NCBI GenBank assembly: GCA_902624315.1 | Contig: CACNXC010000008.1 | Coordinates: forward strand, 1-44,551 | Origin: an uncultured Pelagibacteraceae bacterium | Lineage (GTDB): Bacteria > Pseudomonadota > Alphaproteobacteria > Pelagibacterales > Pelagibacteraceae | DNA: 44,551 nt | Reading direction: 5' to 3' | Part shown: positions 34,326-42,066 of the stretch, in pieces | How positions within the stretch are numbered: the stretch's first letter is position 1 | How the letters are laid out: each line of letters begins with the position of its first letter | Position numbers and translations under genes: made by a program | Notes under the pieces: model-generated | Told to the model about the DNA's origin: nothing | The model's database searches: none | Seen by the model: the letters and a program-made list of their open reading frames with translations, nothing else

Positions 34326-35162
34326 ATGATAGTTTGGCTAGCATCATATCCTAAAAGTGGAAATACATTCGTAAGATCTTTATTGTCATCATATATATTT
34401 TCTAAAGATGGTAATTTTAATTTTGACTTATTGACAAATATTAAGCAATTTCCAGATAATTCATTATTTAAGCAATTAGGTATTGATATTAATAATGAGG
34501 AAGAAATGTTTAAGAATTATATTAATACCCAAAAAATATTTAATAAGAATGATTCTATTCGTTTTTTAAAAACACACAGTTGCTTTCATAACAATGAAAA
34601 ATTTAAATTTACTGATCGACATAATACACTTGGAGTTATCTATATCGTTCGAGATCCAAGAAATATTGTGACATCATTTGCTCACCATTTTCAGATAACA
34701 CCTGAACAAGCTTATGAAAATTTATTATCCCATCAATACCTAGGTAAATCTTCAGATAGACATTGCATAACTTATCTAGGGTCATGGAAGCATCATTTTG
34801 AGTCATGGAAAGTTTTTAGAAGATTTAATAAATATTTGTTAGTGAAATATGAAGATCTAATTAATGACACTGAAAAAACTTTCTTAAATATTTTAAAATT
34901 TATTGCTCATCTTGGTCGTGTAAAATTTAGTTACGATGAAAAAAAATTTGAAAATACTCTAAAAACAACAGGATTTGAAAAAATGCAAAAACTTGAGGCA
35001 GAGGAAAGTTTTGTTGAGGCAAAGGAAAATAAACACGGGCAAAAAATTAAATTTTTTAATATGGGTATTCAAAATGATTGGAAAAAACTTCTTGATCCAA
35101 AAATAAGAGGGAATTTAGAGAGAGAATTGGAAAATGAAATGAAAGAACTGAATTATCTTTAA
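34326..35162 (+). CDS. Sulfotransferase family protein (copy 2)
   Basis: A 278-residue PAPS-dependent sulfotransferase. The phosphosulfate loop is SYPKSGNTF (7-15), KTHS is at 82-85, IVRDPRNIVTS is at 107-117, and NDWKKLL is near the C-terminus. It matches copy 1 (21671-22516) along the whole length, including the first 20 residues (nearly identical pattern) and the EMKELNYL/EMRELGYL ends. It therefore arose by duplication or a second transfer of one family. It lies alone between smr and convergent hslU. The acceptor is unknown. Confidence 0.86.
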   Translation: MIVWLASYPKSGNTFVRSLLSSYIFSKDGNFNFDLLTNIKQFPDNSLFKQLGIDINNEEEMFKNYINTQKIFNKNDSIRFLKTHSCFHNNEKFKFTDRHNTLGVIYIVRDPRNIVTSFAHHFQITPEQAYENLLSHQYLGKSSDRHCITYLGSWKHHFESWKVFRRFNKYLLVKYEDLINDTEKTFLNILKFIAHLGRVKFSYDEKKFENTLKTTGFEKMQKLEAEESFVEAKENKHGQKIKFFNMGIQNDWKKLLDPKIRGNLERELENEMKELNYL

Positions 35163-35170
35163 AATTTTTT

Positions 35171-36544
35171 TTAAAGAATAAATTTTGATAAATCCGTGTC
35201 TTTTATAAGTGTGTCCAAATTTTTATCAATATATTCTTTGTTAATAATAATTTTTTCACCAGCTCTATCAGTAGCCGTAAAACTAATTTCATCTAAAATT
35301 TTTTCAATAATTGTGTGTAATCTCCTTGCACCAATATTTTCTACAGTCGCATTTACTTCTGAAGCTATATTTGCAATTGCATCTATCCCATCCTCTGCAA
35401 ATTCTAAATCTACATTTTCAGTTTTTAATAGAGCTATATATTGCTTAATTAAACTATAATCAGGTTCCTCTAGAATTCTTTTAAAGTCCTCACTTGTTAA
35501 AGCTTCTAATTCAACTCTAATAGGTAATCGACCTTGTAATTCAGGTAATAAGTCTGAAGGTTTAGCAAGCTGGAAAGCTCCTGATGCAATAAATAAAATG
35601 TGATCTGTTTTAATAGGTCCATATTTTGTGTTAACTGTTGTACCCTCAATTAAAGGTAACAAATCTCTTTGAACTCCTTCTCTTGATACATCGCCTCCAA
35701 CCCTATCAGTTCTGCCAGAAATTTTATCAATTTCATCTAAAAAAACTATCCCATTATTTTCTGTTGAAACTTTAGCTGCTTTAATAATTTTATCTTGTTC
35801 AATTAATTTGTCAGACTCATCATTAATTAAAATTTCGTGAGATTCTTTAACAGTCATCTTTTTTTTCTTTTCTTTCGTACCTATAGATTTGCCTAGCATT
35901 TCGCCAATATTAATCATGCCAACATTAGCTCCTGGCATACCTGGAATTTCGAATGAAGTACCACTTCCACCAGTATTACTTACTGCTATTTCAATTTCAT
36001 TGTTATCTAAATCACCATCTCTTAATCTTTTTCTAAAACTTTCTCTAGTTGCCGTACTTGCCTTTTTCCCAACTAAAGCATCTAAAACTTTTTCCTCAGC
36101 CATTTTTTGTGCTTTAGCATAAACTTCTTTTCTTTTTTTTACTTTTTCCATTGAAATCGCAATTTCAATTAAATCTCTCACAATTTGTTCAACATCTCTT
36201 CCTACATATCCAACTTCAGTAAATCTTGTAGCTTCAACTTTAACGAATGGAGCCTCAGCAAGTTTTGATAGTCTTCTAGATATTTCTGTTTTACCAACTC
36301 CAGTTGGTCCAATCATGAGTATATTTTTTGGTAAAACCTCATTCTTCATTTCACCCTTTAAGGCTTGTCGTCTCCATCTATTTCTAAGAGCCACAGCAAC
36401 AGCTTTTTTAGCTTTATTTTGGCCTACAACAAATCTATCCAATTCCGAAACAATTTCTCTTGGTGATAATGAGCTGACTAAAGTTTCGTTATCTTTAGAA
36501 TTTTTATCTTTTGGAACAAGAGGTGTAACATTAGATTTTTCCAT
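35171..36544 (-). CDS. hslU: HslU, ATPase of the HslUV protease
   Basis: AAA+ unfoldase that feeds substrates into HslV. It has 457 residues. [34 protein letters not shown] is the typical N-terminus. Walker A is [13 protein letters not shown], Walker B is [11 protein letters not shown], the pore loop is in the [10 protein letters not shown] region, and the arginine-rich sensor [15 protein letters not shown] follows. It is translationally coupled to hslV (TAATG overlap). A probable heat-shock promoter lies upstream of hslV. Confidence 0.97.
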   Translation of the reverse strand: MEKSNVTPLVPKDKNSKDNETLVSSLSPREIVSELDRFVVGQNKAKKAVAVALRNRWRRQALKGEMKNEVLPKNILMIGPTGVGKTEISRRLSKLAEAPFVKVEATRFTEVGYVGRDVEQIVRDLIEIAISMEKVKKRKEVYAKAQKMAEEKVLDALVGKKASTATRESFRKRLRDGDLDNNEIEIAVSNTGGSGTSFEIPGMPGANVGMINIGEMLGKSIGTKEKKKKMTVKESHEILINDESDKLIEQDKIIKAAKVSTENNGIVFLDEIDKISGRTDRVGGDVSREGVQRDLLPLIEGTTVNTKYGPIKTDHILFIASGAFQLAKPSDLLPELQGRLPIRVELEALTSEDFKRILEEPDYSLIKQYIALLKTENVDLEFAEDGIDAIANIASEVNATVENIGARRLHTIIEKILDEISFTATDRAGEKIIINKEYIDKNLDTLIKDTDLSKFIL

Positions 36545-37059
36545 TAAATTTTTTCAACCTTAATATTATTATTGGTAAAAACACAAATTTCTGAGGCAAC
36601 TTCAATTGCTTTTTTTGCCACCTCTTCAGCACTCATATCTGTACCCATCAAAACTTTTCCAGCTGCTAGAGCATAATTTCCACCTGAACCAATTCCAATT
36701 ACATCTCCCTCTGGTTCAAGTACGTCTCCAGTTCCAGAGATAATATAACTATTGGCTTTGTCACCAATAGCCATAAGTGCCTCAAGTCTTCTTAAATATT
36801 TATCTGTACGCCAGTCTTTTGCTAGTTCAACAGCTGCTCTCGATAAGTTCCCTGCATGTTTTTCTATTTTTGCTTCTAATCTCTCAAACAAAGTTAAAGC
36901 ATCTGCAGTAGAACCTGCAAATCCAGCAACAACATCTCTTTTCTCAATTTTTCTCACTTTTGATGCAGTGCTTTTAACAACAGTATTACCCATACTGACT
37001 TGTCCATCACCAGCAACTACCACTTCATTATTTTTTCTAACTAAAACAATCGTTGTCAT
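36544..37059 (-). CDS. hslV: HslV, peptidase of the HslUV protease
   Basis: Proteasome-like threonine peptidase forming hexamer rings capped by HslU. It has 171 residues. The start MTTIVLVRK exposes the catalytic Thr after methionine removal. [25 protein letters not shown] and [11 protein letters not shown] are family motifs. The ATG at 37059 is almost at the predicted transcription start (about 37060), so the mRNA may be leaderless. Confidence 0.97.
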   Translation of the reverse strand: MTTIVLVRKNNEVVVAGDGQVSMGNTVVKSTASKVRKIEKRDVVAGFAGSTADALTLFERLEAKIEKHAGNLSRAAVELAKDWRTDKYLRRLEALMAIGDKANSYIISGTGDVLEPEGDVIGIGSGGNYALAAGKVLMGTDMSAEEVAKKAIEVASEICVFTNNNIKVEKI

Positions 37060-37066
37060 AGCTTAT

Positions 37067-37094
37067 AAATGGATACTAAATTTGATAGTTCAAG
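37067..37094 (-). promoter_or_regulatory. Putative heat-shock (RpoH-type) promoter of hslVU
   Basis: Read leftward: CTTGAAC (37094-37088), a 13-base spacer and ATCCATTT (37074-37067). This fits CTTGAAA-N13-CCCCATNT well and has the same geometry as the elements before grpE and dnaK. It lies in the 91-base gap shared with divergent hisB. Confidence 0.6.
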
Positions 37095-37150
37095 CCCAGG
37101 TTTAGTATTATTGCCATATTTGGATAAAATATGTATACCTCTTTTTAATT

Positions 37151-37741
37151 ATGAAGCGTAAAGGTAAAATTAGTCGAAAAACAAAAGAGACCAGTATAAA
37201 TGTTGATCTCAATATTGATGGTAAAGGTAAATATAAGATCGATACTGGAATTGGATTTCTTAATCATATGCTTGAGCAGTTATCTAAGCATTCATCAATA
37301 GATATGAGTATTAAAGCTAAAGGAGACACGCATATTGATCTTCACCACACAACCGAGGACACAGGTATAGCAATTGGCGAGGCTTTAAAAAAGGCATTAA
37401 AAAAATCGGTTGGTATTAGAAGATATGCACATGCTATGATACCGATGGATGAAACTTTATCGCGTGTAGCAATTGATATCTCGAACAGACCTTATTTGAT
37501 TTGGAAAGTAAAATTAAAAGTCGAAAAGCTTGGTGAGATGGATACAGAACTTTTTAAAGAGTGGTTTCAGGCTTTTTCTCAAGCGGCAGGGATTACTTTG
37601 CACGTAGAAAACATTTATGGTGATAATAGTCACCACATAATCGAGTCTTGTTTTAAAGGACTAGCAAGATCATTAAGAGCTGCATTAGAGATAGATCCTA
37701 GGAATAGCAAATCAATTCCATCTACTAAAGGCTCATTATAA
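37151..37741 (+). CDS. hisB: Imidazoleglycerol-phosphate dehydratase
   Basis: Sixth step of histidine synthesis. It is the monofunctional 196-residue form, without a phosphatase domain. It begins [15 protein letters not shown]. Two manganese-binding histidine motifs are seen, [21 protein letters not shown] (about 58-78) and [19 protein letters not shown] (about 158-176). It starts the hisB-hisH-(lipoprotein)-hisA-hisF-hisE cluster and diverges from hslV. Five bases separate it from hisH. Confidence 0.97.
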   Translation: MKRKGKISRKTKETSINVDLNIDGKGKYKIDTGIGFLNHMLEQLSKHSSIDMSIKAKGDTHIDLHHTTEDTGIAIGEALKKALKKSVGIRRYAHAMIPMDETLSRVAIDISNRPYLIWKVKLKVEKLGEMDTELFKEWFQAFSQAAGITLHVENIYGDNSHHIIESCFKGLARSLRAALEIDPRNSKSIPSTKGSL

Positions 37742-37746
37742 AATTA

Positions 37747-38424
37747 ATGAATGTTACAATTGTTGATTATTATTCAGGGAATGTCTCATCAGTATTAAAT
37801 TCATTTAAAGAAGCTGCTAAATACAAACCAGATTTAAATATTAAAATTAAATTATCTAACAAATTAGAAGATATCAAAAATGCAGATAAATTAGTTTTGC
37901 CTGGCCAAGGCTCGTTTAAAAATTGTATTAATTCTTTAAAAGGTATTGATGGTTTGGAGGAAGCATTAAAAGAACAAGTGCAGATAAAAAAAAAATTCAT
38001 TCTAGGAATTTGTGTCGGAATGCAAATGTTTGCTGATTATGGAGAAGAAGATGGTGGAAGTGAGGGGCTAGGATGGATAAGTGGGACAGTTAAAAAAATT
38101 AAAATACCAATAAAATTTCAGGAAAATTGTAAGTTACCACATATAGGATGGAATGGTGCAGGTTTTTATGTAGTAAGAGGACCTATCGCAGATAAATTTA
38201 CAAATAGACTTGGATCTGGAGAAGCTGGAGATAAACATTTTTATTTTGTTCATAGTTATATTTTTCATCCCAAAGATATTGATAATCTTTTAGGTGAAAC
38301 ATATTACGCAGGCCAAAAATTTATGAGCGCAGTTATAAAAGAAAATATTATAGGCACACAATTTCACCCTGAAAAAAGTGGAAATGATGGTTTATTAATG
38401 ATTAAAAACTTTTTATGTTTGTAA
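37747..38424 (+). CDS. hisH: Imidazole glycerol phosphate synthase glutaminase subunit
   Basis: Releases ammonia from glutamine for HisF. It has 225 residues. The triad is visible: nucleophile Cys89 in FILGICVGMQMF and the His in GTQFHPEKSG near the C-terminus, with the Glu two residues on. It starts VTIVDYYSGNVSSV with the oxyanion-strand PGQGSF at about 52-57. It is slightly longer than usual because of the insert around EKYKPDLN-like residues 25-32 and the GSGEAGDKHFYFVHSY region. The small lipoprotein gene follows after 5 bases. Confidence 0.96.
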   Translation: MNVTIVDYYSGNVSSVLNSFKEAAKYKPDLNIKIKLSNKLEDIKNADKLVLPGQGSFKNCINSLKGIDGLEEALKEQVQIKKKFILGICVGMQMFADYGEEDGGSEGLGWISGTVKKIKIPIKFQENCKLPHIGWNGAGFYVVRGPIADKFTNRLGSGEAGDKHFYFVHSYIFHPKDIDNLLGETYYAGQKFMSAVIKENIIGTQFHPEKSGNDGLLMIKNFLCL

Positions 38425-38429
38425 CTCAA

Positions 38430-38573
38430 ATGAGTAAGCTTTTTCTGATAATTTTTTGTTATTTTTTTATTACTTCATGTCAAAATGTTCCAAATTTTGA
38501 AAATACAAATAAAAAAAGCCTTGATAAAGAATTTACAATTTCGAGTGATGTTAAGTTGAAAAATAATAAATGA
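38430..38573 (+). CDS. Small predicted lipoprotein inside the his cluster (47 aa)
   Basis: A 47-residue reading frame with a textbook lipoprotein signal: MSKLF, a hydrophobic stretch, then the lipobox ITSC (Cys17). The mature part is only about 30 polar residues. Its stop overlaps the hisA start by four bases (ATGA), and it begins five bases after hisH, so it should be co-expressed with histidine genes. Family not recognised. The signal peptide, the phasing of its start and stop with both neighbours and the absence of other content make it a likely real gene. Confidence 0.65.
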   Translation: MSKLFLIIFCYFFITSCQNVPNFENTNKKSLDKEFTISSDVKLKNNK

Positions 38574-39286
38574 AAATATTTCCAGCAATAGATATTAAAG
38601 ATAAAAAATGTGTGAGATTAGTTAAAGGAGACTTTGATAATAAAACTGAGTATGAAATGTCTCCAGTTGAACAAGCTAGTAAATATAAAGATCATGGTTT
38701 TAAAAACTTACATATAGTTGATTTGGATGGAGCTTTAACTGGCAAAACCACTAATTTAGATATTATTCAAGATATAGTAGGTAAATTTGACCTTAAAATT
38801 GAGGTTGGTGGCGGAGTGAGAAACTTTGAAAGTATTCAAAAGTATACTGATGCTGGAGTTGAAAAAGTAATCCTAGGCAGTGCCGCAATAAAAGATAAAA
38901 ATTTTTTAAAAGAAGCATGTGAGAAATTTCAAAACAAAATTGCCTTAGGTTTAGATGCTAAAGATGGATTTTTATCGGTATCTGGTTGGAAGGAAAATTC
39001 TAATCAATTAACTCTGGATTATTTAACAGAAGTAAATGGTTATGGTATTAGTAGATTGATTTATACAGATATCAATCGAGATGGCATGAAGCAAAGCCCA
39101 AATTTTGAAGAGACTTCAAAAGTCGCGGAGAAATCAAATTGTCCTGTGATTATTTCTGGTGGTGTGTCATCAATCGATGACATTAAAAAAGCCAAAACTT
39201 TAAAAAATATTGAGGGTATTATAGTTGGCAAAGCTATTTATGATGGAGATATAAAGTTAGAGGAACTGGTAAAAGAAGATGCTTAA
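38570..39286 (+). CDS. hisA: ProFAR isomerase
   Basis: Beta/alpha-barrel isomerase of histidine synthesis (ProFAR to PRFAR). It has 238 residues. It starts [19 protein letters not shown] with the catalytic Asp in [23 protein letters not shown] and the C-terminal half [11 protein letters not shown] (second catalytic Asp) and [11 protein letters not shown] show both phosphate-binding halves of the barrel. It overlaps the small lipoprotein gene by 4 bases and hisF by 8. Confidence 0.96.
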   Translation: MKIFPAIDIKDKKCVRLVKGDFDNKTEYEMSPVEQASKYKDHGFKNLHIVDLDGALTGKTTNLDIIQDIVGKFDLKIEVGGGVRNFESIQKYTDAGVEKVILGSAAIKDKNFLKEACEKFQNKIALGLDAKDGFLSVSGWKENSNQLTLDYLTEVNGYGISRLIYTDINRDGMKQSPNFEETSKVAEKSNCPVIISGGVSSIDDIKKAKTLKNIEGIIVGKAIYDGDIKLEELVKEDA

Positions 39287-40034
39287 AAATAGAATAATTC
39301 CTTGTTTAGATGTTAAAAATGGACGTGTAGTTAAAGGTATTAACTTCGTTGATTTGAAAGACGCTGGTGATCCTGTTGAGCAAGCAAAAATTTATTCCGA
39401 TGGAGGAGCAGATGAAATATGTTTTTTAGATATTACTGCTTCAAACGAAAATAGGGATACAATTTATGATGTAGTTGAGAGAACATCAAAAAAATGTTTT
39501 GTACCTTTAACTGTTGGTGGAGGAGTAAGAAGTATAGTTGATATTAATAAATTATTAAATTGTGGTGCAGATAAAGTTTCTATCAATACTGCAGCTGTCG
39601 AAAATCCAAAAGTTGTTTTAGATAGTTCAAAAAAGTTTGGTTCACAATGTATTGTTGTTGCAATTGATGCGAAGAAAAATGGAGACAAGTGGGAAATATT
39701 TACCCATGGAGGTAGAAACAATAGTGGTCTTGATGCTTTAGAGTATGCGAAAAAAATGGAAGATAATGGGGCAGGAGAATTATTAGTGACCTCTATGGAT
39801 AGAGATGGAACACAAATAGGTTATGACGTCGATTTGATGAGCAAAATTGCATCAAAAGTAAATATACCTCTGATTGCATCAGGAGGCGTTGGGAACTTAG
39901 ATCATTTGGTTGATGGAATTAAGTTAGGAAATGCAAGTGCAGTTTTAGCAGCTTCAATATTTCACTATGGAAAACATTCAGTGCAAGAGGCTAAGGAATA
40001 TTTGGACTCAAAAGGAATTCCTGTTAGAATTTAG
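39279..40034 (+). CDS. hisF: Imidazole glycerol phosphate synthase cyclase subunit
   Basis: Barrel partner of HisH that makes imidazole glycerol phosphate and AICAR. It has 251 residues: [19 protein letters not shown] (about 4-22, catalytic Asp11), [56 protein letters not shown] (catalytic Asp about 130s region) and [12 protein letters not shown]. Overlapping it by 8 bases at the start is hisA. The hisE gene starts one base after its stop. Confidence 0.97.
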   Translation: MLKNRIIPCLDVKNGRVVKGINFVDLKDAGDPVEQAKIYSDGGADEICFLDITASNENRDTIYDVVERTSKKCFVPLTVGGGVRSIVDINKLLNCGADKVSINTAAVENPKVVLDSSKKFGSQCIVVAIDAKKNGDKWEIFTHGGRNNSGLDALEYAKKMEDNGAGELLVTSMDRDGTQIGYDVDLMSKIASKVNIPLIASGGVGNLDHLVDGIKLGNASAVLAASIFHYGKHSVQEAKEYLDSKGIPVRI

Positions 40035-40035
40035 T

Positions 40036-40317
40036 ATGCTAAGTACACTTGAAAATTTATTTAAGCTTGCGCGTGAAAGAAAAGAAAAGCCAGTTGATGG
40101 ATCTTATACTAATAAATTATTATCAGATAAATCACTAAGCAAATCAAAAGTTCTAGAGGAAATAAATGAACTTATTGAGGCTGTAGATAAAGATACTAAT
40201 AAAATACATGAAGCTGCTGATGTATTTTATCATTTGATAATTTATCTTGAGGTGCATAACATTAAAATTGAAGATATAGAGAAAGAATTAGAAAAAAGAA
40301 AAAAATCTAATGAGTAA
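40036..40317 (+). CDS. hisE: Phosphoribosyl-ATP pyrophosphatase
   Basis: Second step of histidine synthesis, here as a stand-alone 93-residue HisE rather than a HisIE fusion. The MazG-like all-helical fold is seen: LENLFKLARERKEKPVDGSYTNKLL, KVLEEINELIEAV (metal-binding E-x2-E) and IHEAADVFYHLIIYLEV (E-x2-D). The ATG at 40036 is chosen. An upstream in-frame codon at 39967 would run 68 bases into hisF. It overlaps the next gene by 8 bases. Confidence 0.93.
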   Translation: MLSTLENLFKLARERKEKPVDGSYTNKLLSDKSLSKSKVLEEINELIEAVDKDTNKIHEAADVFYHLIIYLEVHNIKIEDIEKELEKRKKSNE

Positions 40318-40654
40318 AATTAAGATTATATTTTATTTAATATTAGGTTTTGTTGCTTATAAAGGTTACGAAGCTTTTACAAATTTTGAAATTAGCGTCT
40401 CTGATAGAATTACCGAGATAGAAGAAAAAGCTGATTTTGAAAGACAAGGAGAGGTTATAGCCTTAATGATGTATTTAGGCGATCCTCCAAAATTAAATGA
40501 ACATTTATTGGTAAAAAATAAGTCTAAATGTCTAGAAATGAAACAAATAGCAGAAGAAACATCTTTTGCATATTATGAATGTGCTATAGTTGATGCCAAT
40601 TTAAGAGGTGGAAAAATAACCAGCATAAATGAGGAGCTTGAAGTTTTACAATGA
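40310..40654 (+). CDS. Small membrane-anchored protein of unknown function
   Basis: 114 residues with one N-terminal hydrophobic helix (about 4-20, KIIFYLILGFVAYKGYEA). A soluble part of mixed charge follows, with an acidic helix (ITEIEEKADFERQGEVIALMMYLGD) and two cysteines (about 75 and 92) in SKCLEMKQIA and AYYECAIVDANLRGG. The cysteines could form a disulfide if the domain is periplasmic. It overlaps hisE by 8 bases and the HIT gene by 4, so it is translated in a coupled chain with them. Family not recognised. Confidence 0.75.
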   Translation: MSKIKIIFYLILGFVAYKGYEAFTNFEISVSDRITEIEEKADFERQGEVIALMMYLGDPPKLNEHLLVKNKSKCLEMKQIAEETSFAYYECAIVDANLRGGKITSINEELEVLQ

Positions 40655-41016
40655 CATATGATGATAATAATATTTTTGCAAAAATTTTGAAGGGTGAAAT
40701 CCCTTGTAAAAAAATTTATGAAGATGAGTTTGTGTTATCTTTTCATGACATCAATCCTCAAAAAAAAATTCACGTCTTAGTAATTCCAAAAGGAAAATAC
40801 ATAGATTTAGATGATTTTACTAACAATGCTTCTTCAGATGAGATGGTAGGATTGTTAAAAGGCATTAATATAGTAGCAAAGAAACTTGGTATTTCTGTCG
40901 ATACAGGTAAAGGATATAGAGCCTTAGCAAATATTAATGAACATGGTGGTCAAGAAGTACCTCATCTTCATTTTCACTTATTCGGAGGCGAACCAGTTGG
41001 TAAGATGGTGCAGTGA
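40651..41016 (+). CDS. HIT-family (HinT-like) purine nucleotide phosphoramidase
   Basis: A 121-residue histidine-triad protein. NIFAKILKGEIPCKKIYED (about 7-25) and FHDINPQKKIHVLVIPK are the HinT pattern, and the active-site triad is VPHLHFHLFGG with His105, His107 and His109. It probably hydrolyses AMP-linked phosphoramidates. It commonly follows hisE in alphaproteobacteria. The stop codon overlaps the next gene's GTG by four bases. Confidence 0.94.
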   Translation: MTYDDNNIFAKILKGEIPCKKIYEDEFVLSFHDINPQKKIHVLVIPKGKYIDLDDFTNNASSDEMVGLLKGINIVAKKLGISVDTGKGYRALANINEHGGQEVPHLHFHLFGGEPVGKMVQ

Positions 41017-41516
41017 ATAAAAAAGTTGAGAGAAATTATTTAGAAATATCTTATTTAAAAGATTTAAAAGATTCTTCAAATTTTTCAGATCACTACTCAA
41101 TAAATTTAGTCAATCCAGTTGATTTTCAGTTAAATAAATTTTTTTACAAAAATATTGGCAAAAGTCATCATTGGGTAGACCGATTAGTGTGGAGTGAAAA
41201 ACAATGGCTGGGCTATGTTTCTGATAAAAAAGTTAAAACCTATGTATTGAAAGATAAGGGTGAATTAGCAGGTTATTTTGAACTAATTTTACATAAAGAT
41301 AAAAATGAGGTTGAGATAGCGTACCTGGGTTTATTAGAGGAATATCAGAATAAAAAATTAGGTTCATATTTATTATCAGCGGCTATTAAAAATTCTTTTA
41401 AAGAAAAACCTAAAAGGGTCTGGGTTCATACGTGTTCATTAGATCACAAAAATGCATTAAATAATTATATTGCACGAGGTATGAAAGTTTTTAAAACTGA
41501 AACAGTGGTAATTTAA
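41013..41516 (+). CDS. GNAT-family acetyltransferase
   Basis: 167 residues with a GTG start overlapping the HIT gene stop. The GNAT core is recognisable by the beta4 strand EVEIAYLGLLEEYQNKKLGSYLLSAAI (about 107-133), where QNKKLGS is the acetyl-CoA pyrophosphate loop (family Q/RxxGxG/A, here with L-G-S). HTCSLDHKNALNNYIARGMKVFKTE at the C-terminus is the typical 'asparagine-alanine-tyrosine' helix. The substrate is unknown. It converges on lolA, one base apart. Confidence 0.86.
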   Translation: MNKKVERNYLEISYLKDLKDSSNFSDHYSINLVNPVDFQLNKFFYKNIGKSHHWVDRLVWSEKQWLGYVSDKKVKTYVLKDKGELAGYFELILHKDKNEVEIAYLGLLEEYQNKKLGSYLLSAAIKNSFKEKPKRVWVHTCSLDHKNALNNYIARGMKVFKTETVVI

Positions 41517-41517
41517 A

Positions 41518-42066
41518 CTAGTTTTGTTGTGGAAGTTTAAATATTTCCTTTTTTAATTTTTGATTTCTTTTAATGGAAGAAAGATAAGTAATACTTACAT
41601 TTTGATAAATATCTACTGTCTGCCACCCAATTAAGTTATAAGTCTTTTTATGGAAAAATAGATTTATCTCGTTTTCATTTTCTACAAAACTGAAGTTTAT
41701 AAAATTATCACCTATTTCTCTTTGATCTAAATTTTTTATTTTTTTTAATAAATATTCTTTATTGAGAATTGTATCTAGGGGAGTTTTTTCAAGTGGATAA
41801 AAGTAATAACTACTTAATGTTTTAATAACTAATGATTTTCCATTTGCAACCAAAATCTTTTGATTACTTAAATTATATTTACAATAAATTTTTTTTGGAT
41901 ACTCAATTACACAACTACCATTTTCAACCTTACCATTAATATTTTGCTCAAAATCAAATGATACATTTTTAATATCTGTAAATTTTTTGATTATATTTTC
42001 TTTTATTGATGCTGAGACATTGGAAATTATTGAAAAAAAAATTAGGATAATAAATAGTTTTTTCAT
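41518..42066 (-). CDS. lolA: Outer-membrane lipoprotein carrier protein LolA
   Basis: Periplasmic chaperone that carries lipoproteins from the LolCDE exporter to the outer membrane. It has 182 residues. A signal peptide (MKKLFIILIFFSIISNVSAS, cleavage near residue 19) is followed by an unclosed-barrel fold region: FTDIKNVSFDFEQNI, GSCVIEYPKKIYCKY, LVANGKSLVIKT and PLDTILNKEYLL. Its ATG overlaps the ftsK stop by four bases. The ftsK-lolA pair is typical for alphaproteobacteria. Confidence 0.92.
   Translation of the reverse strand: MKKLFIILIFFSIISNVSASIKENIIKKFTDIKNVSFDFEQNINGKVENGSCVIEYPKKIYCKYNLSNQKILVANGKSLVIKTLSSYYFYPLEKTPLDTILNKEYLLKKIKNLDQREIGDNFINFSFVENENEINLFFHKKTYNLIGWQTVDIYQNVSITYLSSIKRNQKLKKEIFKLPQQN

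Noticed and set aside
39967..40035. Upstream extension of hisE into hisF
   Set aside because: The extra residues do not fit the HisE N-terminus; the ATG at 40036, one base after the hisF stop, gives the normal length.
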